Assembly (NCBI GenBank): GCA_014526335.1
Contig: JACTAT010000016.1
Span: 2,307,901-2,371,900, forward strand
Source: Chrysaora quinquecirrha
Taxonomy: Eukaryota; Cnidaria; Scyphozoa; Semaeostomeae; Pelagiidae
Direction: 5' to 3'
DNA length: 64,000 nucleotides
Shown: positions 24,373-35,935 of the stretch, piece by piece
How the letters are laid out: every line of letters starts with the position of its first letter
How positions within the stretch are numbered: the first letter of the stretch is position 1
Program-made: the position numbers and the translations under genes
The notes under the pieces: generated by a model
Told to the model about the DNA's origin: nothing
Databases searched by the model: none
The model's input: only the letters and a program-made list of their open reading frames with translations

Positions 24373-26878
24373 GGTGGAGAGTGGAAAAGTTACCCTAAGT
24401 CTAAATCTTTCTTTATCAGACCACAAAGTCATGCTCGCCAATAAGCTGCTTTTCTTGTGCAAGGAGCAGTGATGGCGGAAAGTCAATCGCCTCAAGGGGT
24501 TTTTCAGCCAAGTTTGCGGGTAAGTAACTTCATTTTCCAGTGATGGCGGAAAGTTTAGCCAAGTATTTTTCAATTTCTTCACTTGATTTAATAATTTTGA
24601 CCCAATTTGCTTTAAATAACAGAAAGAAATTTGCGATTTGGCAAATCTTTCAGCTTAGAAAAGGCCTGTAGAATTCCGTACTTTTCGGCCTATTTTTCAC
24701 ACCGTCGCAGTGCCTACTTTCAACATAGCATTATTTTATAAATTGTATGGGGTTCCGTAAAATAAAAAGTTGGAAAAGAATGCCCAAGGTTCAAAGTTAT
24801 TGAAACCTTTGAAGAACCCCGAAGAACCCCAACGCTAAGAGGTGAAATCGCACTTTGAAAATGTGCCATTTTTAAGATTTTTATCGCCATTTTGAAATCT
24901 AGGCCTATACTCTGTTACACAAAAGCATGACAATTAAAATGCAACTGGCATTGATTTATTATACAACAGGCTGTTTAAGCATAGATTCCTAGCTTTTTCC
25001 TATTTTTGTTGGCAATAAGTGTTATCAAAAATCGAAATTCATATTTTGCAGGAAAAAGATGCTCAACAGAACTGCCATAGTGCCATGTAGTGCCATTGTT
25101 CAACTTATTCTGCGGCTGCCGATGGTAAAAAATACAGCAACATTCACAGAAATTTCAAGGAAGAACTCTTTGCTAGATATAGATACAAACAATGAATTGA
25201 TTGAACTTGAAAGATTATTCAAATCAACAATTTTGCTCATCTTGTTGGTTATTTATTGTTGAATTTCTTTCCCCATGTGTTAGGCTATTGTTGCTTTATA
25301 ATGATAAGTTGTCATGTATTTTTGATTTTCAAGACCTTTTAAAGTTTCAACCTTGCACTTTTCTCAATTAACCAGCTTGCCAAATTTCCTTATCAAGTTT
25401 GGAAATTAGGGAGTCAATTCAACTCAAAGAAGATATTGTTTCACACATTTACAAACTAATATCAGGGATTTTAGAGAAAGTATGCTCCCTAATTCTTATT
25501 GATAGTTTTGCATTTTAAGTAGATACTTCTAGCTGACAAATTGCTATATCCCACCACACATGTTTTATCAGCAATGATGGATTAATGGAATCCCTATTTG
25601 AAAGCCTGTGAAAATAGGATCTTTTTATTATTCCTTGCCATTCATTCAAATTATAACTGAAACAGATGAACTATTTTTCATGCTTGTAGTGTAGCAAAGA
25701 ACAGCAGACTCTTTAAAATAATGAGGTCAAGATAAAAACCTGACATAACCCTTACAACAAATAGAATGAATAACTAAATATATGGAATATCCCCTTTTCC
25801 TGGAAAGCATCATTGTTATCAAATCAAGTGTTTATTATTGAGATACATTGTCAGTTCAGATTCATTCCACATTACAGCTATGATTACAGTAAATTTTGAT
25901 TTCTCTGGACTGTCACTGTCAGAGCAGAGTTGCAGAACCATCATTATTTCAAAGTTGACATTTTAATTGATATAGGTACATTAGCGTCTCAACAGGTTCC
26001 TCTTGGGTTCTTGTGTAGTACCGATCTCAGTTAGTCAAAAAGTGTTATCAGGTAACAAGCTTTTCGTAATAATCAGCAACAAGGGTGAGATTACTTATGA
26101 ACACAGCAAAGGCACAGCAAAATAATTCGACTGGCTAGGCCAACAATTCCAGCAACTTTTCGATCTGCTTCTGTTAAGTCACAAATTATTGCAGAATGGT
26201 AAAAAACCTCCTTTTATCTGTTCAGATACATTCAAGAAGCAAAACCAGAAAACCGATGAATTGTTTTTATGAGTGATTGTGAAGATTTGTAAAGATCTTT
26301 GCTATTGTGCCTAGGCCAAACTTGCTCCTTTCATCCGCACGCTAATCGAACAGGATGGAAATGGAAAGGTTTAGCCTCTCTCTCGCACGTCCAAAATGAG
26401 CATGCGCGAACCCGCTTCCCACCCCCCCCTGGTTTTTCCTGAACAGGCGGACAGATTTCTGTTCAACATCATTCTCTTTGATGTTGAACATAGACAATTC
26501 AATAGCATTGAAATAAAACAAGGCAAATTAGAGGAGTAATTGTAGCATGAAAATTGCAAGGGGGTTTTCTTGTTTACGTAGATAACATAAACATAATTAG
26601 TTAATAAAAGGGCCTTTAGATAAAACCTTTTGTAAAATTTGCCTGAGAAATATCGATTCCTTTCATTCACTACTTAACAATTGTTATCATACCCCTGAGC
26701 ATTTGCAGAAACAACAAGCTGTAAGCAAACTCATTAATTATTCATGACCTGCACAAGAGTATAAGTCTAAATCTCCGTTCACTTTTCTCATTGTCTCCTC
26801 CGCAGCGAGGGCACGTTTTGGTTATGTATTGGTGTTCAGAAGAAGAAAGATTTAGACTTAGGGTAAGTCTACTCCACC
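24373..26878. mobile_element. 2.5-kb element with about 40-bp terminal inverted repeats
   Basis: The left end GGTGGAG, then TTACCCTAAGTCTAAATC, is repeated in reverse complement at 26840-26878 with a 4-base indel. No transposase was seen inside, only short frames. An internal direct repeat (CAGTGATGGCGGAAAGT) occurs at 24467 and 24538. No target duplication was identified. Confidence 0.5.
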
Positions 26879-26889
26879 CCTAAAAGATT

Positions 26890-27400
26890 AAACATTTAAA
26901 TGGTGATAGGTGATCTGAATCTTAATGTTCAACTTAACTTTAATCATAATCTTAATCTTAATCTTACTTTTAATCTTAATGTCTTAACCTTAACCTTAAC
27001 CTTGATATTAATCTTAGTCTTAGACATAAACTTAACATAAATGCTCATATTAATGTAGTCTTGAAGTTGAACTTAGAATAAATCTTAATTTTAAACTTAA
27101 ACTTAATATTAATCTTAAACTTGAACTTAATCTTAACCTTAATCTTAAACTTGAATTTATTCTAAATCTTAGGCTCCTTAGTCTTCCACTTAAACTCAAA
27201 ATTGAACTCAATTCCAAGCTTAATCTCTTAAACTTAAATTTATCTTAATGTTTATTGCAAACTCAAACTCAATTTTAGAAACAATTTTAGTCTGAATCTA
27301 AGATCAAACTGAAACTTGAATTCTTCTCAATCATTTTATCAATCTTCGTTTACAATCAATCTCAGTCTTATCGAGAAATTTAATTTTAATCTCAAATTAG
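26890..27400. repeat. Degenerate CTTAAT hexamer array (composite repeat copy 2)
   Basis: Long run of CTTAATCTTAAC, ACTTAATC and CCTTAACC words with increasing divergence. Confidence 0.7.
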
Positions 27401-27409
27401 AAAGCAAAC

Positions 27410-27560
27410 TGAAACTAAAATGAAAGCATAATGATAAGTAACAGTAGAATCAAAATTACAATTAAATATAAATATAATTAAAATAGAAACCAAATGTGAA
27501 TTGAAATAAAATTGATGTAAATTGAAAATAAATAGAATGCAAATCATTTGAATTTAAATG
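27410..27560. repeat. AAATTAAAAT low-complexity array (copy 2, inner tail)
   Basis: Words such as AATTAAATATAAATATAA and AAATAAAATTGA in tandem between the hexamer array and the tRNA-like block. Confidence 0.55.
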
Positions 27561-27814
27561 TTAAAATTAAACTTGATATGAGACTGGACTTAACTGAAAT
27601 CCAACTTGAAGTTTAAGTTTTGAATGAATTTTCATGGAATGAAAAGGGGCAACAAAATGGAAAAGCAATAGATAATAAACAGAGGCAAAGAGAATGTTAA
27701 TAATGCCAGATTGCACTATTCCAGATAGCATTGTAGTTTTTTTAAAGTTACTTTTAGGCATGTAAAAGAATTTTAGAATATTAAAATAAAAAAAACAACA
27801 AATGCTTTGCCCTA

Positions 27815-28129
27815 GACAGGATTCGAGATCTAGACATCCGACATACTATCAGTGTCAGTAACTCTAACCACTCAGCCATCCAGCCATGCTCTTACGCAAG
27901 GAGATAATCTCCTACTGATCACAATAGCATCCACTTATGGATAACAATGGGGTGGCTGTTCGTACAGGACCCATTGACGTACATCAAAGAAGGGTTTGCT
28001 CCACTCACCCCAGAAACTGCAGTAGATACTGAAAAAAAGGGTTGATGGATTGCCTACCCCATGGTTGGCAGGGTCTCGAAAAAGACTCATGGAGGATGAC
28101 AGCTGTCACAAATTTTTGACTAATCCAAT
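27815..28129 (-). repeat. tRNA-derived SINE-like repeat, copy 2 (interrupted by a MITE)
   Basis: In the minus sense, the A box GGATGGCTGAGTGGTTAGAG and a B-box-like GATCTCGAATCCTG lie about 50 bp apart. Flanking sequence matches copies 1 and 3 (CACTCACCCCAGAAACTGCA). The repeat continues beyond the hAT-like MITE, at 28856-28930, with text similar to 34370-34430. Confidence 0.65.
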
Positions 28130-28855
28130 CAGGGGCGCAAATCGAAAAAAGTATTGGGGGGGTGTCATGAAGTGGGACCGAAGGGTATTGGTCTTTGTGT
28201 GCCGAAAAGCGCACCCACCAGGGGGTTCGGGGCATGCTCCCCGGAAAATTTTGAAAATTGGGTTGCTAGAATCGCTCTGGTGACCATTTCAGGACTCTTT
28301 AGTGTAATTTTATGCAGCCCAGCTGTTGAAGAAAACCTAAGAAACAACAAGTTTTGTCAAAATTTATGTCGATGTTGTCGCCTGGCGCCCGGAATTGTCC
28401 AGAAACATATAAAATAAGGCCAGAAATGGCTGACACAACTTGTCTTTGTTTTACAGCTAGGCATCTCCTGACTAACGGCAGTATTGACTACCAATACATT
28501 GTACTGTCATGAAGGGATTGGGTTGCAATTGGCCGAAAGTTGTCCCGCCTAGCTGCTCTGGCCCTTTTGTTTGCTAATTTGTTCTTTCAAGGAAACATCA
28601 CCACTATTTCCTGCTATGCAAAACAGCGTGGTGAATTAAGTTCAATGGTCAATGATCTGCATGAGAGCAATTTTTTACCGACTTTTCTTTGGGTTTCGGG
28701 TACAACTCTGTTTATTACTATTGAAAATGGAAATAATTTAGTTCAGAGCCGGATCGGGACTGACTTTATCACTATAAAGTAGCTACTGGGACCGGTTGGA
28801 AAAATTATTGGGGGGGGTGTCACACCCCCCACACCTCCCCTCATTTGCGCCCCTG
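28130..28855. mobile_element. hAT-like MITE with CAGGGGCGCAAAT ends
   Basis: Perfect 13-bp inverted ends (CAGGGGCGCAAAT and ATTTGCGCCCCTG) are flanked by a perfect 8-bp duplication, AATCCAAT, at 28122-28129 and 28856-28863. CAGGG ends with 8-bp duplications are typical of hAT elements. The 726-bp interior has G/C runs next to both ends, a palindromic GGGGCATGCTCCCCGG block shared with other MITEs here, and no transposase. Confidence 0.9.
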
Positions 28856-28974
28856 AATCCAATTTCTATTTTAGTATAAGAGGGACTACCCTTGCCCATC
28901 TCTAACCACAGCCTTGTAAGTAATCTAAATGTTTAGCTTAATGTTTATGTTAATCTAGTCTAAATTGAAAATAA

Positions 28975-29165
28975 GCTTAAAATAAATCTTGATCTTGATA
29001 TGAATGTCAATCTTAATCTTAATCTTAATCGTAATCTTAATCTAAATATAATCTTAATCTTAATCTTGAACTTATCTTGATCTTGGTCTCTGTCTTAAAC
29101 TCAAATTTAAAATCTCTTAATCTTGGTGTTAATCTCAATGTTTATCTTAATTTTAAACTTTAAAC
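28975..29165. repeat. Degenerate CTTAAT hexamer array (composite repeat copy 3)
   Basis: AATCTTAATCTTAATCTTAATC words in tandem. The piggyBac-like element at 29192 lies between this array and its partner tail at 33540-33680. Confidence 0.7.
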
Positions 29166-30393
29166 ATTATGCTGATCTAAACTTCCTTTAACCCTTTCCG
29201 TCTTTGTGGTCCACTTCGGCCCACCAGAGGAAAAATTGAGTGAAAAAATGAAAGTTGTGCAATTTTGCTGAAAATTGGTACAAAGGTGTAAATTGGGGTG
29301 CTGATTTCGAATCTGAACTTTATTTTTCAAAATTTTCATTACTTGGGGTAGAAAGGGGGCAAATTAGGTAAATGGGGGCAGAAAAATAAAAGCTGTGTGA
29401 TTTTGCTGAAAATTGGTACAAAGGTGTGATTTTGGGTGCTGATTTCGAATGTGAACTTTATTTTTCGAAATTTTTATTTTTTGGGGTTGAAAAGGGGCAA
29501 ATTAGGTAAATGGGGGCAGAAAAATAAAAGTTGTGCAATTTTGCTGAAAATTAGTACAAAGGTGTAATTTGGGGTGCTGATTTCGAATATGAACTTGATT
29601 TTTGAAAATTTTCATTTTTGGGGTTAAAAAGGGGGCAAATTAGGTAAATGGGGGCAGAAAAGTAAAAGTTGTGCGATTTCGCTGAAAATTGGTGGAAAGG
29701 GGTAATTTGGGTTGCTGATTTTGAATCTGAACTTATTTTTCCAAACTTTTTCAGTTCTGGGGTCAAATAGGGGACAAAATAGGGGCAAACAAGGGAAATG
29801 AGGACGGAAAATAAAAGTTGTGCAATTATGCTGAAAATTAGTACAAAGGGGTAATTTGGGATGCTGTTTTTGTATCTTAGCTTTATTTTTCAATACGTTT
29901 CAGTCCTTGAGGTGAAGCATGGGTCAAATTGGGGGCAAATGGGGTAAACGGGGGCAGAAACATAAAATTTTGTGATTAAGCTGAAAATTGGTAGAAAGGG
30001 GTAATTTAGGGTGCTGTTTTCGAATCTGAGCTTTATTTTTCAATATGTTTCAGTTCTGGGGGCCCACTACGGGACTAAATGGGGGCAAATTAGGTAAATG
30101 GGGCAGGAAAAAGTTGTGCAATTATGCTGAAAATTCGCAGAAAACGGGTAGTTTGTGGTGTTGACTTCGAATCTATAGTTTTCTTTTAAAACTTTTCTGT
30201 TTCCGGGATCAAATGAGGATAAAATCGGGTTGTGGTAGAAAACAACATGGGTATATGGACTTTGTTTTTTAAAATTTTAAGTTTTGGGGTAACGTGGGCC
30301 AAAACGAGGTTATATTGGCTAACTGGTGGCAGAAAATGAAAGTTGTTACGTTTTTGTTGAAAATTGGCAGAATGGGGTAATTTGGGATTCGAA

Positions 30394-31732
30394 ATACGGG
30401 CGATTCAGCTACAAAGTATACAAACTTTGCATCAGGTGTTGAATTTCAATCACACTGTTGACATACAGCTTTGCATCCGTACTGCGCTCTTTGCTGCAGC
30501 ATGGTAAAATCTGGTTGGTTCGAACTACTGTGAACCTTCACATCACATTCGGTCAGGAGATAGCAGCTACTTTTGGTAGCTCCTCCTTTTCTGCTCATGC
30601 GACAGCTTAGGTACTATTAGAGGTCTTGATCGAAAAAAGTAGCGCAAATTATGAACTATTATTTAATGCTGAAGTGACTAGGACCACTACAATATTGCAT
30701 TTATTTCCTTGTGCATATCACGTCTTGAAGTTCTTGGTCCTTTTTTGCTTGATCATAAATAACTTCTAAACAATTATGTAGGAAACCATAATCAAGTTAA
30801 AAAAATGTTGGCAGGTGTTGTGTCATTTGGAAAAAATCTAATAAAGCTTCCCTAAAGTGTTACCGTTGCCTTCTTGGTTACGCATTGTTGCAGAAAGTTG
30901 TTTTGACCTGTGGCAGCAGCCTTACACATCACTTTCAAAAGAGTTGATTAGCTCACTATCCGAATCATCTTCATCTTCATCAGAATGATTGTGACTATTT
31001 GCCGAGTAACCAAAAGAAGTTTCCATACTAAAATCATCATCGTGGTTAATGTCATCCAAGTTGCTGACGTCGCCTTAGGTCGAAGATTCGTAGCAATCGT
31101 AACGAAGTAAAGGCTGATAAGTGCAAACTATGCTTTTTTTATTTTACTCAAAATGACTTTGTAATAAAAAGCGCAATTGTTGATAGAAATACTTGTGAAA
31201 ACAAAGAATAAAAAGAAAGGGCACAAACTTTTAAAACAACTTTATCCATAAATTACTATGCCTCGAGCATTTGTCCTCTGACAATTCTTCAATCTTTAAG
31301 ATTTAGCTGATGCAAAGTAATTATAAAATAAATAACGAAAATAACGAAATTTCTTAATCGCTCAGCATTTTGCAACGATAGCATAACAATGAGTTATACA
31401 CATCAAACCACAGCAATGCTCTATGGAACTCAAAATTCTCAAGTGGTCCTAGTCACTTCAACATTATGATTCATATTTCGCGCCACTTCATTTTTCTCCA
31501 TCAAGACCCCGAGTAGAAACTAAGCTGTTACTCGAGCAGAAAAGGGGGGAGCTACCTAAAGTAGCTGCTATCTCCGGGATTTCATGTGAAGTTCACGGCA
31601 GTTTGAACCAATCAGATTTTACCATGCTGCAGCAAAGAGCGCAGTTCGGACGCAAAGCTGAATGTCGACAGTGTGATTGAATTTCAAAACCTGCTGCAAA
31701 GTTTGTATACTTTGTAGCTGAATCGCCCGTAT
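30394..31732. mobile_element. Nested TIR element with about 290-bp inverted ends
   Basis: ATACGGGCGATTCAGCTACA at the left is matched in reverse complement by the right end GAATCGCCCGTAT, and similarity runs to GTGACTAGGACCAC (about 30675-30690) and its partner near 31441. It sits at the centre of the piggyBac-like palindrome. The target duplication is obscured because the host arms are themselves inverted. An acidic coding-like stretch lies inside. Confidence 0.75.
30922..31074 (-). CDS. Acidic C-terminal coding fragment, family not recognised
   Basis: About 50 minus-strand codons ending in TAA. They include GDVSNLDDINHDDDFSMETS, then NHSDEDEDDSDSELINSFES. The preceding in-frame codon is a stop, next to a possible acceptor (CCTAAG). 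It may be an exon of a transposase with an acidic tail, or captured host sequence. A partly similar stretch lies at 45705-45872. No function can be assigned. Confidence 0.3.
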   Translation of the reverse strand, partial: GDVSNLDDINHDDDFSMETSFGYSANSHNHSDEDEDDSDSELINSFESDV

Positions 31733-31871
31733 CTCTTCGAAAACGTGAAAGAAAGTGAAAGATCAGAGCAGAATATTGGCACGTTATAGCATACCATTTG
31801 ATCCAACATGAGCTAGAATAAATTTATTATGAACAGAATGATCGAAAAGATAGGATCAAAATCAAACGAAC

Positions 31872-32267
31872 CCCGGGGGTACTTCATTGTTCAAATGACT
31901 AGACGTGCCGCCCAGTTTTTCCAAACCGACCCATGTCTACCGATAAACTCTGTTACTCGTGGTACCCATGTATAGAAAAAACAACGAAATTTTTTACCCA
32001 TTTGTACCAATATCTCAAATGTTTGAACCCAATTTAACGCCTGAGGCAACTTTAAATGCGTCGAAAAGTCATTTGTGTTGAAAACTAAAACGCACTTTTA
32101 TCAGGCTTTTCAAAGCAATGCATGTCTAAAAAGTTATATATATTTTACTACCCATGTGTAGAGATTCTTTACGAAAAATCAACCCATATGTGGGGAAATT
32201 GGCGCTGAAAAAGTTACCCATTTGGGTAGCACGTCTAGTATAACAAACAATGGAAGTACCCCCGGGG
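31872..32267. mobile_element. MITE of the CCCGGGGGTACTTC family, copy 1
   Basis: Inverted ends begin GGGGGTACTTC and ACTAGACGTGC on both sides. Flanks CAAACGAAC and CAAACGGTT share six of nine bases. The interior repeats ACCCATNTGTA-like words at least six times. Same family as 39288-39751. Inserted in the right arm of the piggyBac-like element. Confidence 0.75.
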
Positions 32268-33539
32268 CAAACGGTTCCCAAGTTATCCGTTTCTGCCAAT
32301 TTTGAACAAAAACGTACAGCTACAACTATCATTTTCCGCCACCAGTTACCGAATTCATTCTCATAATGTCCCTATTTGACACCCCAAACTGAAATATTTT
32401 GAAAGATTCTTTACGAAAACATTCAGATTCGAAAACAGCTTCCCAAATTGCCCCTTTCTGCCAATTTTCAACAAAAGCTTAAAAACTTTTTTGCCACCAG
32501 GTAGCCAACATATCCTCATTTTGCCCCACTTTACCCCAAAACTTATAATTTCAAAAACAAAGTCCATATAAGAAATTAATACAAAAATACCAATTTCGTT
32601 TTCTGCCCGACCCGATTTTATCCTCATTTGATCCACAAAACAGAAAAAATTTAAAAGAAAAGTATCGATCCAACATCAACACCACAAATTACCCGTTTAC
32701 TGCCAATTTTCAGCATAATTGCAAAAAATTTTTTCTGCCCCCATTTACCTATTTTGCCCCCATTTAATCACCTAGTTGACCCCCAGAACTGAAACTTATT
32801 AAAAAATAAAGCTCAGATTCGAAAACAGCACCATAAATTACCCCTTTCTACCAATTTTCAGTGTAATTGCACAACTTTAATTTTCCGGCCTCATTTCCCT
32901 TGTTTGCCCCCATTTTGTCCCCTATTTGACCCCAGAACTGAAAAAGTTTGGAAAAATAAGTTCAGATTCAAAATCAGCAACCCAAATTACCCCTTTCCAC
33001 CAATTTTCAGCGAAATCGCACAACTTTTACTTTTCTGCCCCCATTTACCTAATTTGCCCCCTTTTTAACCCCAAAAATGAAAATTTTAAAAAATCAAGTT
33101 CATATTCGAAATCAGCACCCCAAATTACACCTTTGTACTAATTTTCAGCAAAATCGCACAACTTTTATTTTTCTGCCCCCATTTACCTAATTTGCCCCTT
33201 TTCAACCCCAAAAAATAAAAATTTCGAAAAAATAAAGTTCATTTTCGAAATCAGCACCCAAAATCACACCTTTGTACCGCAAAATCGCACAGCTTTTATT
33301 TTTCTGCCCCCATTTACCTAATTTGCCCCCTTTCTACCCCAAGTAATGAAAATTTTGAAAAATAAAGTTCAGATTCGAAATCAGCACCCCAATTTACACC
33401 TTTGTACCAATTTTCAGCAAAATTGCACAACTTTCATTTTTCACTCAATTTTTCCTCTGGTGGGCCGAAGTGGACCACAAAGACGGAAAGGGTTAAGCTT
33501 CATTCCAACTCTTTACCTGATACTTGAATTCAAACATAA

Positions 33540-33680
33540 CATTAAAATAAAAATCAAATGTAAATAAAAATTAAAAACTAAAATAAAAATGTAGCGAAAG
33601 CATATTGAAAGTAGAATTACAATAACAATTACAATAACAATTAAATAAGATTGAAATTCGTGACTTAATTCAAATTGAAA
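33540..33680. repeat. AATTAAAAA low-complexity array (copy 3, inner tail)
   Basis: AATAAAAATCAAATGTAAAT and TTACAATAACAATTA words in tandem just right of the piggyBac-like element. Confidence 0.55.
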
Positions 33681-34039
33681 TGAAAATGACATTAAAGTTG
33701 AAGTAAATCTTAGACAGTAATCGTAGACCTGGAATCACATTTAAAACTCATGCTAATGTTACTGCTATTTTAATATAGTTTTAATCTCAATTTCAGTGTT
33801 AAACTTCAACTTGTTTTTATACTGAAATTAACTCATATTGGACTTGAACATTAAGTTTTAGATCCCTTTTAAATGACTTTTAGTGGAGTAAAAATTAGAA
33901 ACAAAATAGAAAAGAAATAAACCAAGATATCAGCAAAGAATTTAAATAATTCAAAAGCAGTGTAGCTATTGGGAAGTGACTTCAAAATTTTAAAACATTT
34001 TTAGACTATTGAAATAAAACCAAAAATCGAAAAGATCTG

Positions 34040-34440
34040 GCATAAGGGGGAATCTGACCCAAATCATGCGATGTGCAGTGTGAGGCAGTGACTCAAACCA
34101 CTCAGTGGTCAAGTCACGCTGTCAAACATGGAGAAAATCTCCTACTGATAACAATAAGATTCACCTATGGAGGAGAGTCAGTCGATTGTTCAAGCAGGCA
34201 CCAATGATGCACATCAAAGACCAGTTCACCCCACTCACCCCAGAGATGACAGCAGCCTTCAAAAATTGAAGGGGCGATAGCTCATCTACCCCATGGGAAG
34301 TAGGGCTTAAAAATTTCAACCTAGGAACCTTTGAAGGCCTGGGAGGATAAGCTAGAACAAAATTTTTGCTATTCTAGTATATAGAGATTAGCTCTTTCCC
34401 GTCTCTGACCACTACATTGTGACAATCCCCACCTCACAAA
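34040..34440 (-). repeat. tRNA-derived SINE-like repeat, copy 3
   Basis: The degraded A box in the minus sense (CCACTGAGTGGTTTGAG) is followed by a weak B box. The rest (GCACCAATGATGCACATCAA, CACCCCACTCACCCCAGA, CTACCCCATGG) matches copies 1 and 2. It continues to about 34440, equal to the part of copy 2 beyond its MITE. Confidence 0.6.
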
Positions 34441-34599
34441 AACCTCCCCCTTGTAAGGTCTGTGCTTTTAAGCAATTGAGAAGTCATTTTGTTGCCCTGA
34501 CTGGCATTCCTGTATGCAGATGTAACCTCTAATAAAAGTTCCTTTGTTCTAGTCTTAGGTACTTTCCCTTCTTCTTAGTTCTTTTTGCAAGTTAAGTTC

Positions 34600-34795
34600 C
34601 TGTTCCTTGTTGCTAGTCCAGGGTCTTTAAGCCAAGATAATGGGTCTTTTTCCTGTTCCTCGTCCAAGTTCCTTCTCAAAGGTCCAAGGTCCTGTTCCCC
34701 AGCCGCACTGAAGGTCCTGTTCTTTGGCCTTGGTCCAGGATCCTTAAGCCATGATTATAAGTCCTCTTCCTGTTAACTGTCCAGGTTCCCTGTCC
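34600..34795. repeat. Imperfect tandem duplication of about 110 bp
   Basis: CCTGTTCCTTG...GTCCAGGGTCTTTAAGCC and a second copy, CCTGTTCTTTG...GTCCAGGATCCTTAAGCC, lie in tandem with shared TTCCTGTT and GTCCAGGTTCC text. The open frame across it is probably not coding. Confidence 0.5.
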
Positions 34796-35294
34796 AGTCC
34801 TGACATTTGCAACATCTGTTTCAAAACTACTAAATTACATTCGTTTCTAATTACTAAAGATAAATTACATAACAAAAGATCAAAACTAATGTCAAAATGT
34901 CACCACGAAAACAAATACTATCTAATGAAGCACAAGAGTAATGTCACTTTAAAATTTTGTTTATAAGCTATTTAAGTACTGCATATATTTCAGTTGCCTG
35001 AAGATCGCATAAGCATGAAACTCTGAGTAGCAACATAAGTAAAACTTAAAATTTTGGTTTTTAATCTAGAATTAATCTAAGTATCAATATATGAATATTT
35101 TCATAGCAGAAAAATCTGAAGGGTTTTTCAAATTTCCTTGAGGTTTATTTTAACAACAATTAGTGGATGGGACTGCAGGTTGATGTTTTTAACTCCATCT
35201 CTTTTTTTCCGCATTGAGTTAAAGTTCCACCACTAATGTTCTGCCTAACATCCTGGTAAAAAAAGAACAACAAGTATCATGCTCAACAATTTAC

Positions 35295-35377
35295 CTCATC
35301 TGTTTCAAGTGCCTGAGCTCTCTCATCAGGTGTCATAGATTTAGTTGCCTCTAAGAATGATCTTAAAAAGCCTTGTC
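35295..35377 (-). CDS. UCHL3: UCHL3-like ubiquitin C-terminal hydrolase, helix exon (most upstream found)
   Basis: UCHL3 is a cytosolic cysteine protease (peptidase C12) that removes small adducts from ubiquitin and NEDD8 C-termini. Acceptor CTTTCTAG, donor GAG/GTAAAT. The exon encodes QGFLRSFLEATK, then SMTPDERAQALETDE, matching the helix S-M-x-P-E-E-R-A before the crossover loop. It enters in phase 2 and leaves in phase 0. The next exon (GISSAHED...) is 13.6 kb away on the same strand, and junction phases agree through all five exons, giving about 117 codons of the usual 220-230. The upstream exons, including the catalytic Cys in the N-A-C-G-T motif, were not found between here and the window end. 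They may lie beyond it or in the poor-quality 39.8-43.9 kb stretch. Confidence 0.88.
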
Positions 35378-35865
35378 CTAGAAAGAAGAATTAGTTGTTA
35401 GTCTTGCTCCAATCGTGCTGTAAGCTAATTAAACATAACTAATCCACATAGTAAGAGTTTTAGAGATCATTCTATCAGACTACATGAAATCTTTGCAAAA
35501 AGCCAGCAAAATCTTCAGGATAATTTAATATGTCTTACAATTCTTGTGAAAGAATGTGCAGAGAAACAAATTAGAGACACTCACAGCATAAACATTTGAT
35601 TACCTATCTGAAGTTTGGGCCACTTTTGAACCAAACTCGATGATGAACACCAATTAATATCAAAAATTGATAAACATCAGTGCACATTAATTGAACCCCA
35701 ATGATGGTCAATGCAGACCTAACGGACCTTGCGGACTTTTCGTAAGCTTTTTTCAAATTCCGCGTTTTTTACTTTTGCATAAGGGAAAAGTGAAACCTGC
35801 GGACTTCAGGGACTTTTCAAAACATACGCACAATTTATTTTAATGTTACGTAATTTATAAACAGT

Positions 35866-35935
35866 GAGACGACCTGAAACGACCTGAAACGAGATGAAAT
35901 CACCTGAAACGACCTGAAACAACCTGAAACGAGCC
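35866..35935. repeat. GACCTGAAAC decamer array, left copy
   Basis: About seven units of GACCTGAAAC with variants GAGATGAAAT, CACCTGAAAC and AACCTGAAAC in a fixed order. The same order occurs at 36829-36898 and, inverted, at 38168-38248. Confidence 0.85.

Larger units (their letters stand above)
29192..33492. mobile_element. piggyBac-like foldback element with repeat-built arms
   Basis: TTAA precedes CCCTTTCCGTCTTTGTGGTC at the left, and its complement followed by TTAA closes the right end. TTAA duplication with CCC...GGG ends is the piggyBac signature. Each arm is about 1.2 kb and made of about 138-bp units (CAAATTAGGTAAATGGGGGC, TTGTGCAATTTTGCTGAAAA, GTGCTGATTTCGAATCTGA). The right arm mirrors the left so closely that 71-residue frames at 29551-29766 and 32926-33141 differ at one residue. 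Two other elements occupy the centre and right arm. No transposase is present. Confidence 0.85.
21697..35294 (-). other. 13.6-kb UCHL3 intron filled with mobile elements
   Basis: Bounded by GTAAAT after the 35295 exon and TTCCTGCAG before the 21696 exon. It contains a Penelope fragment, three tRNA-derived repeats with AT-rich tails, an inverted-repeat element, a hAT-like MITE and a 4.3-kb piggyBac-like foldback element. 21697-22620, 24430-26830 and 34800-35290 show nothing further that I recognise. Confidence 0.75.

Noticed and set aside
29551..33141. Near-identical 71-residue frames at 29551-29766 and 32926-33141 as a conserved gene pair
   Set aside because: They are mirror copies of one inverted arm. 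Their similarity reflects DNA duplication, and neighbouring units carry stops.
35145..35238. Possible UCHL3 terminal exon (DVRQNISGGTL...) with AATAAA after its stop
   Set aside because: The conserved crossover-loop and active-site exons at 21649 onward fit the 35295 exon exactly in phase and alignment. This stretch has no similarity to the family.
35405..35450. Stretch reading S-T-I-G on the minus strand as the UCHL3 catalytic-Cys exon
   Set aside because: No N-A-C-G-T motif or Cys is present, and the downstream residues do not match the family.
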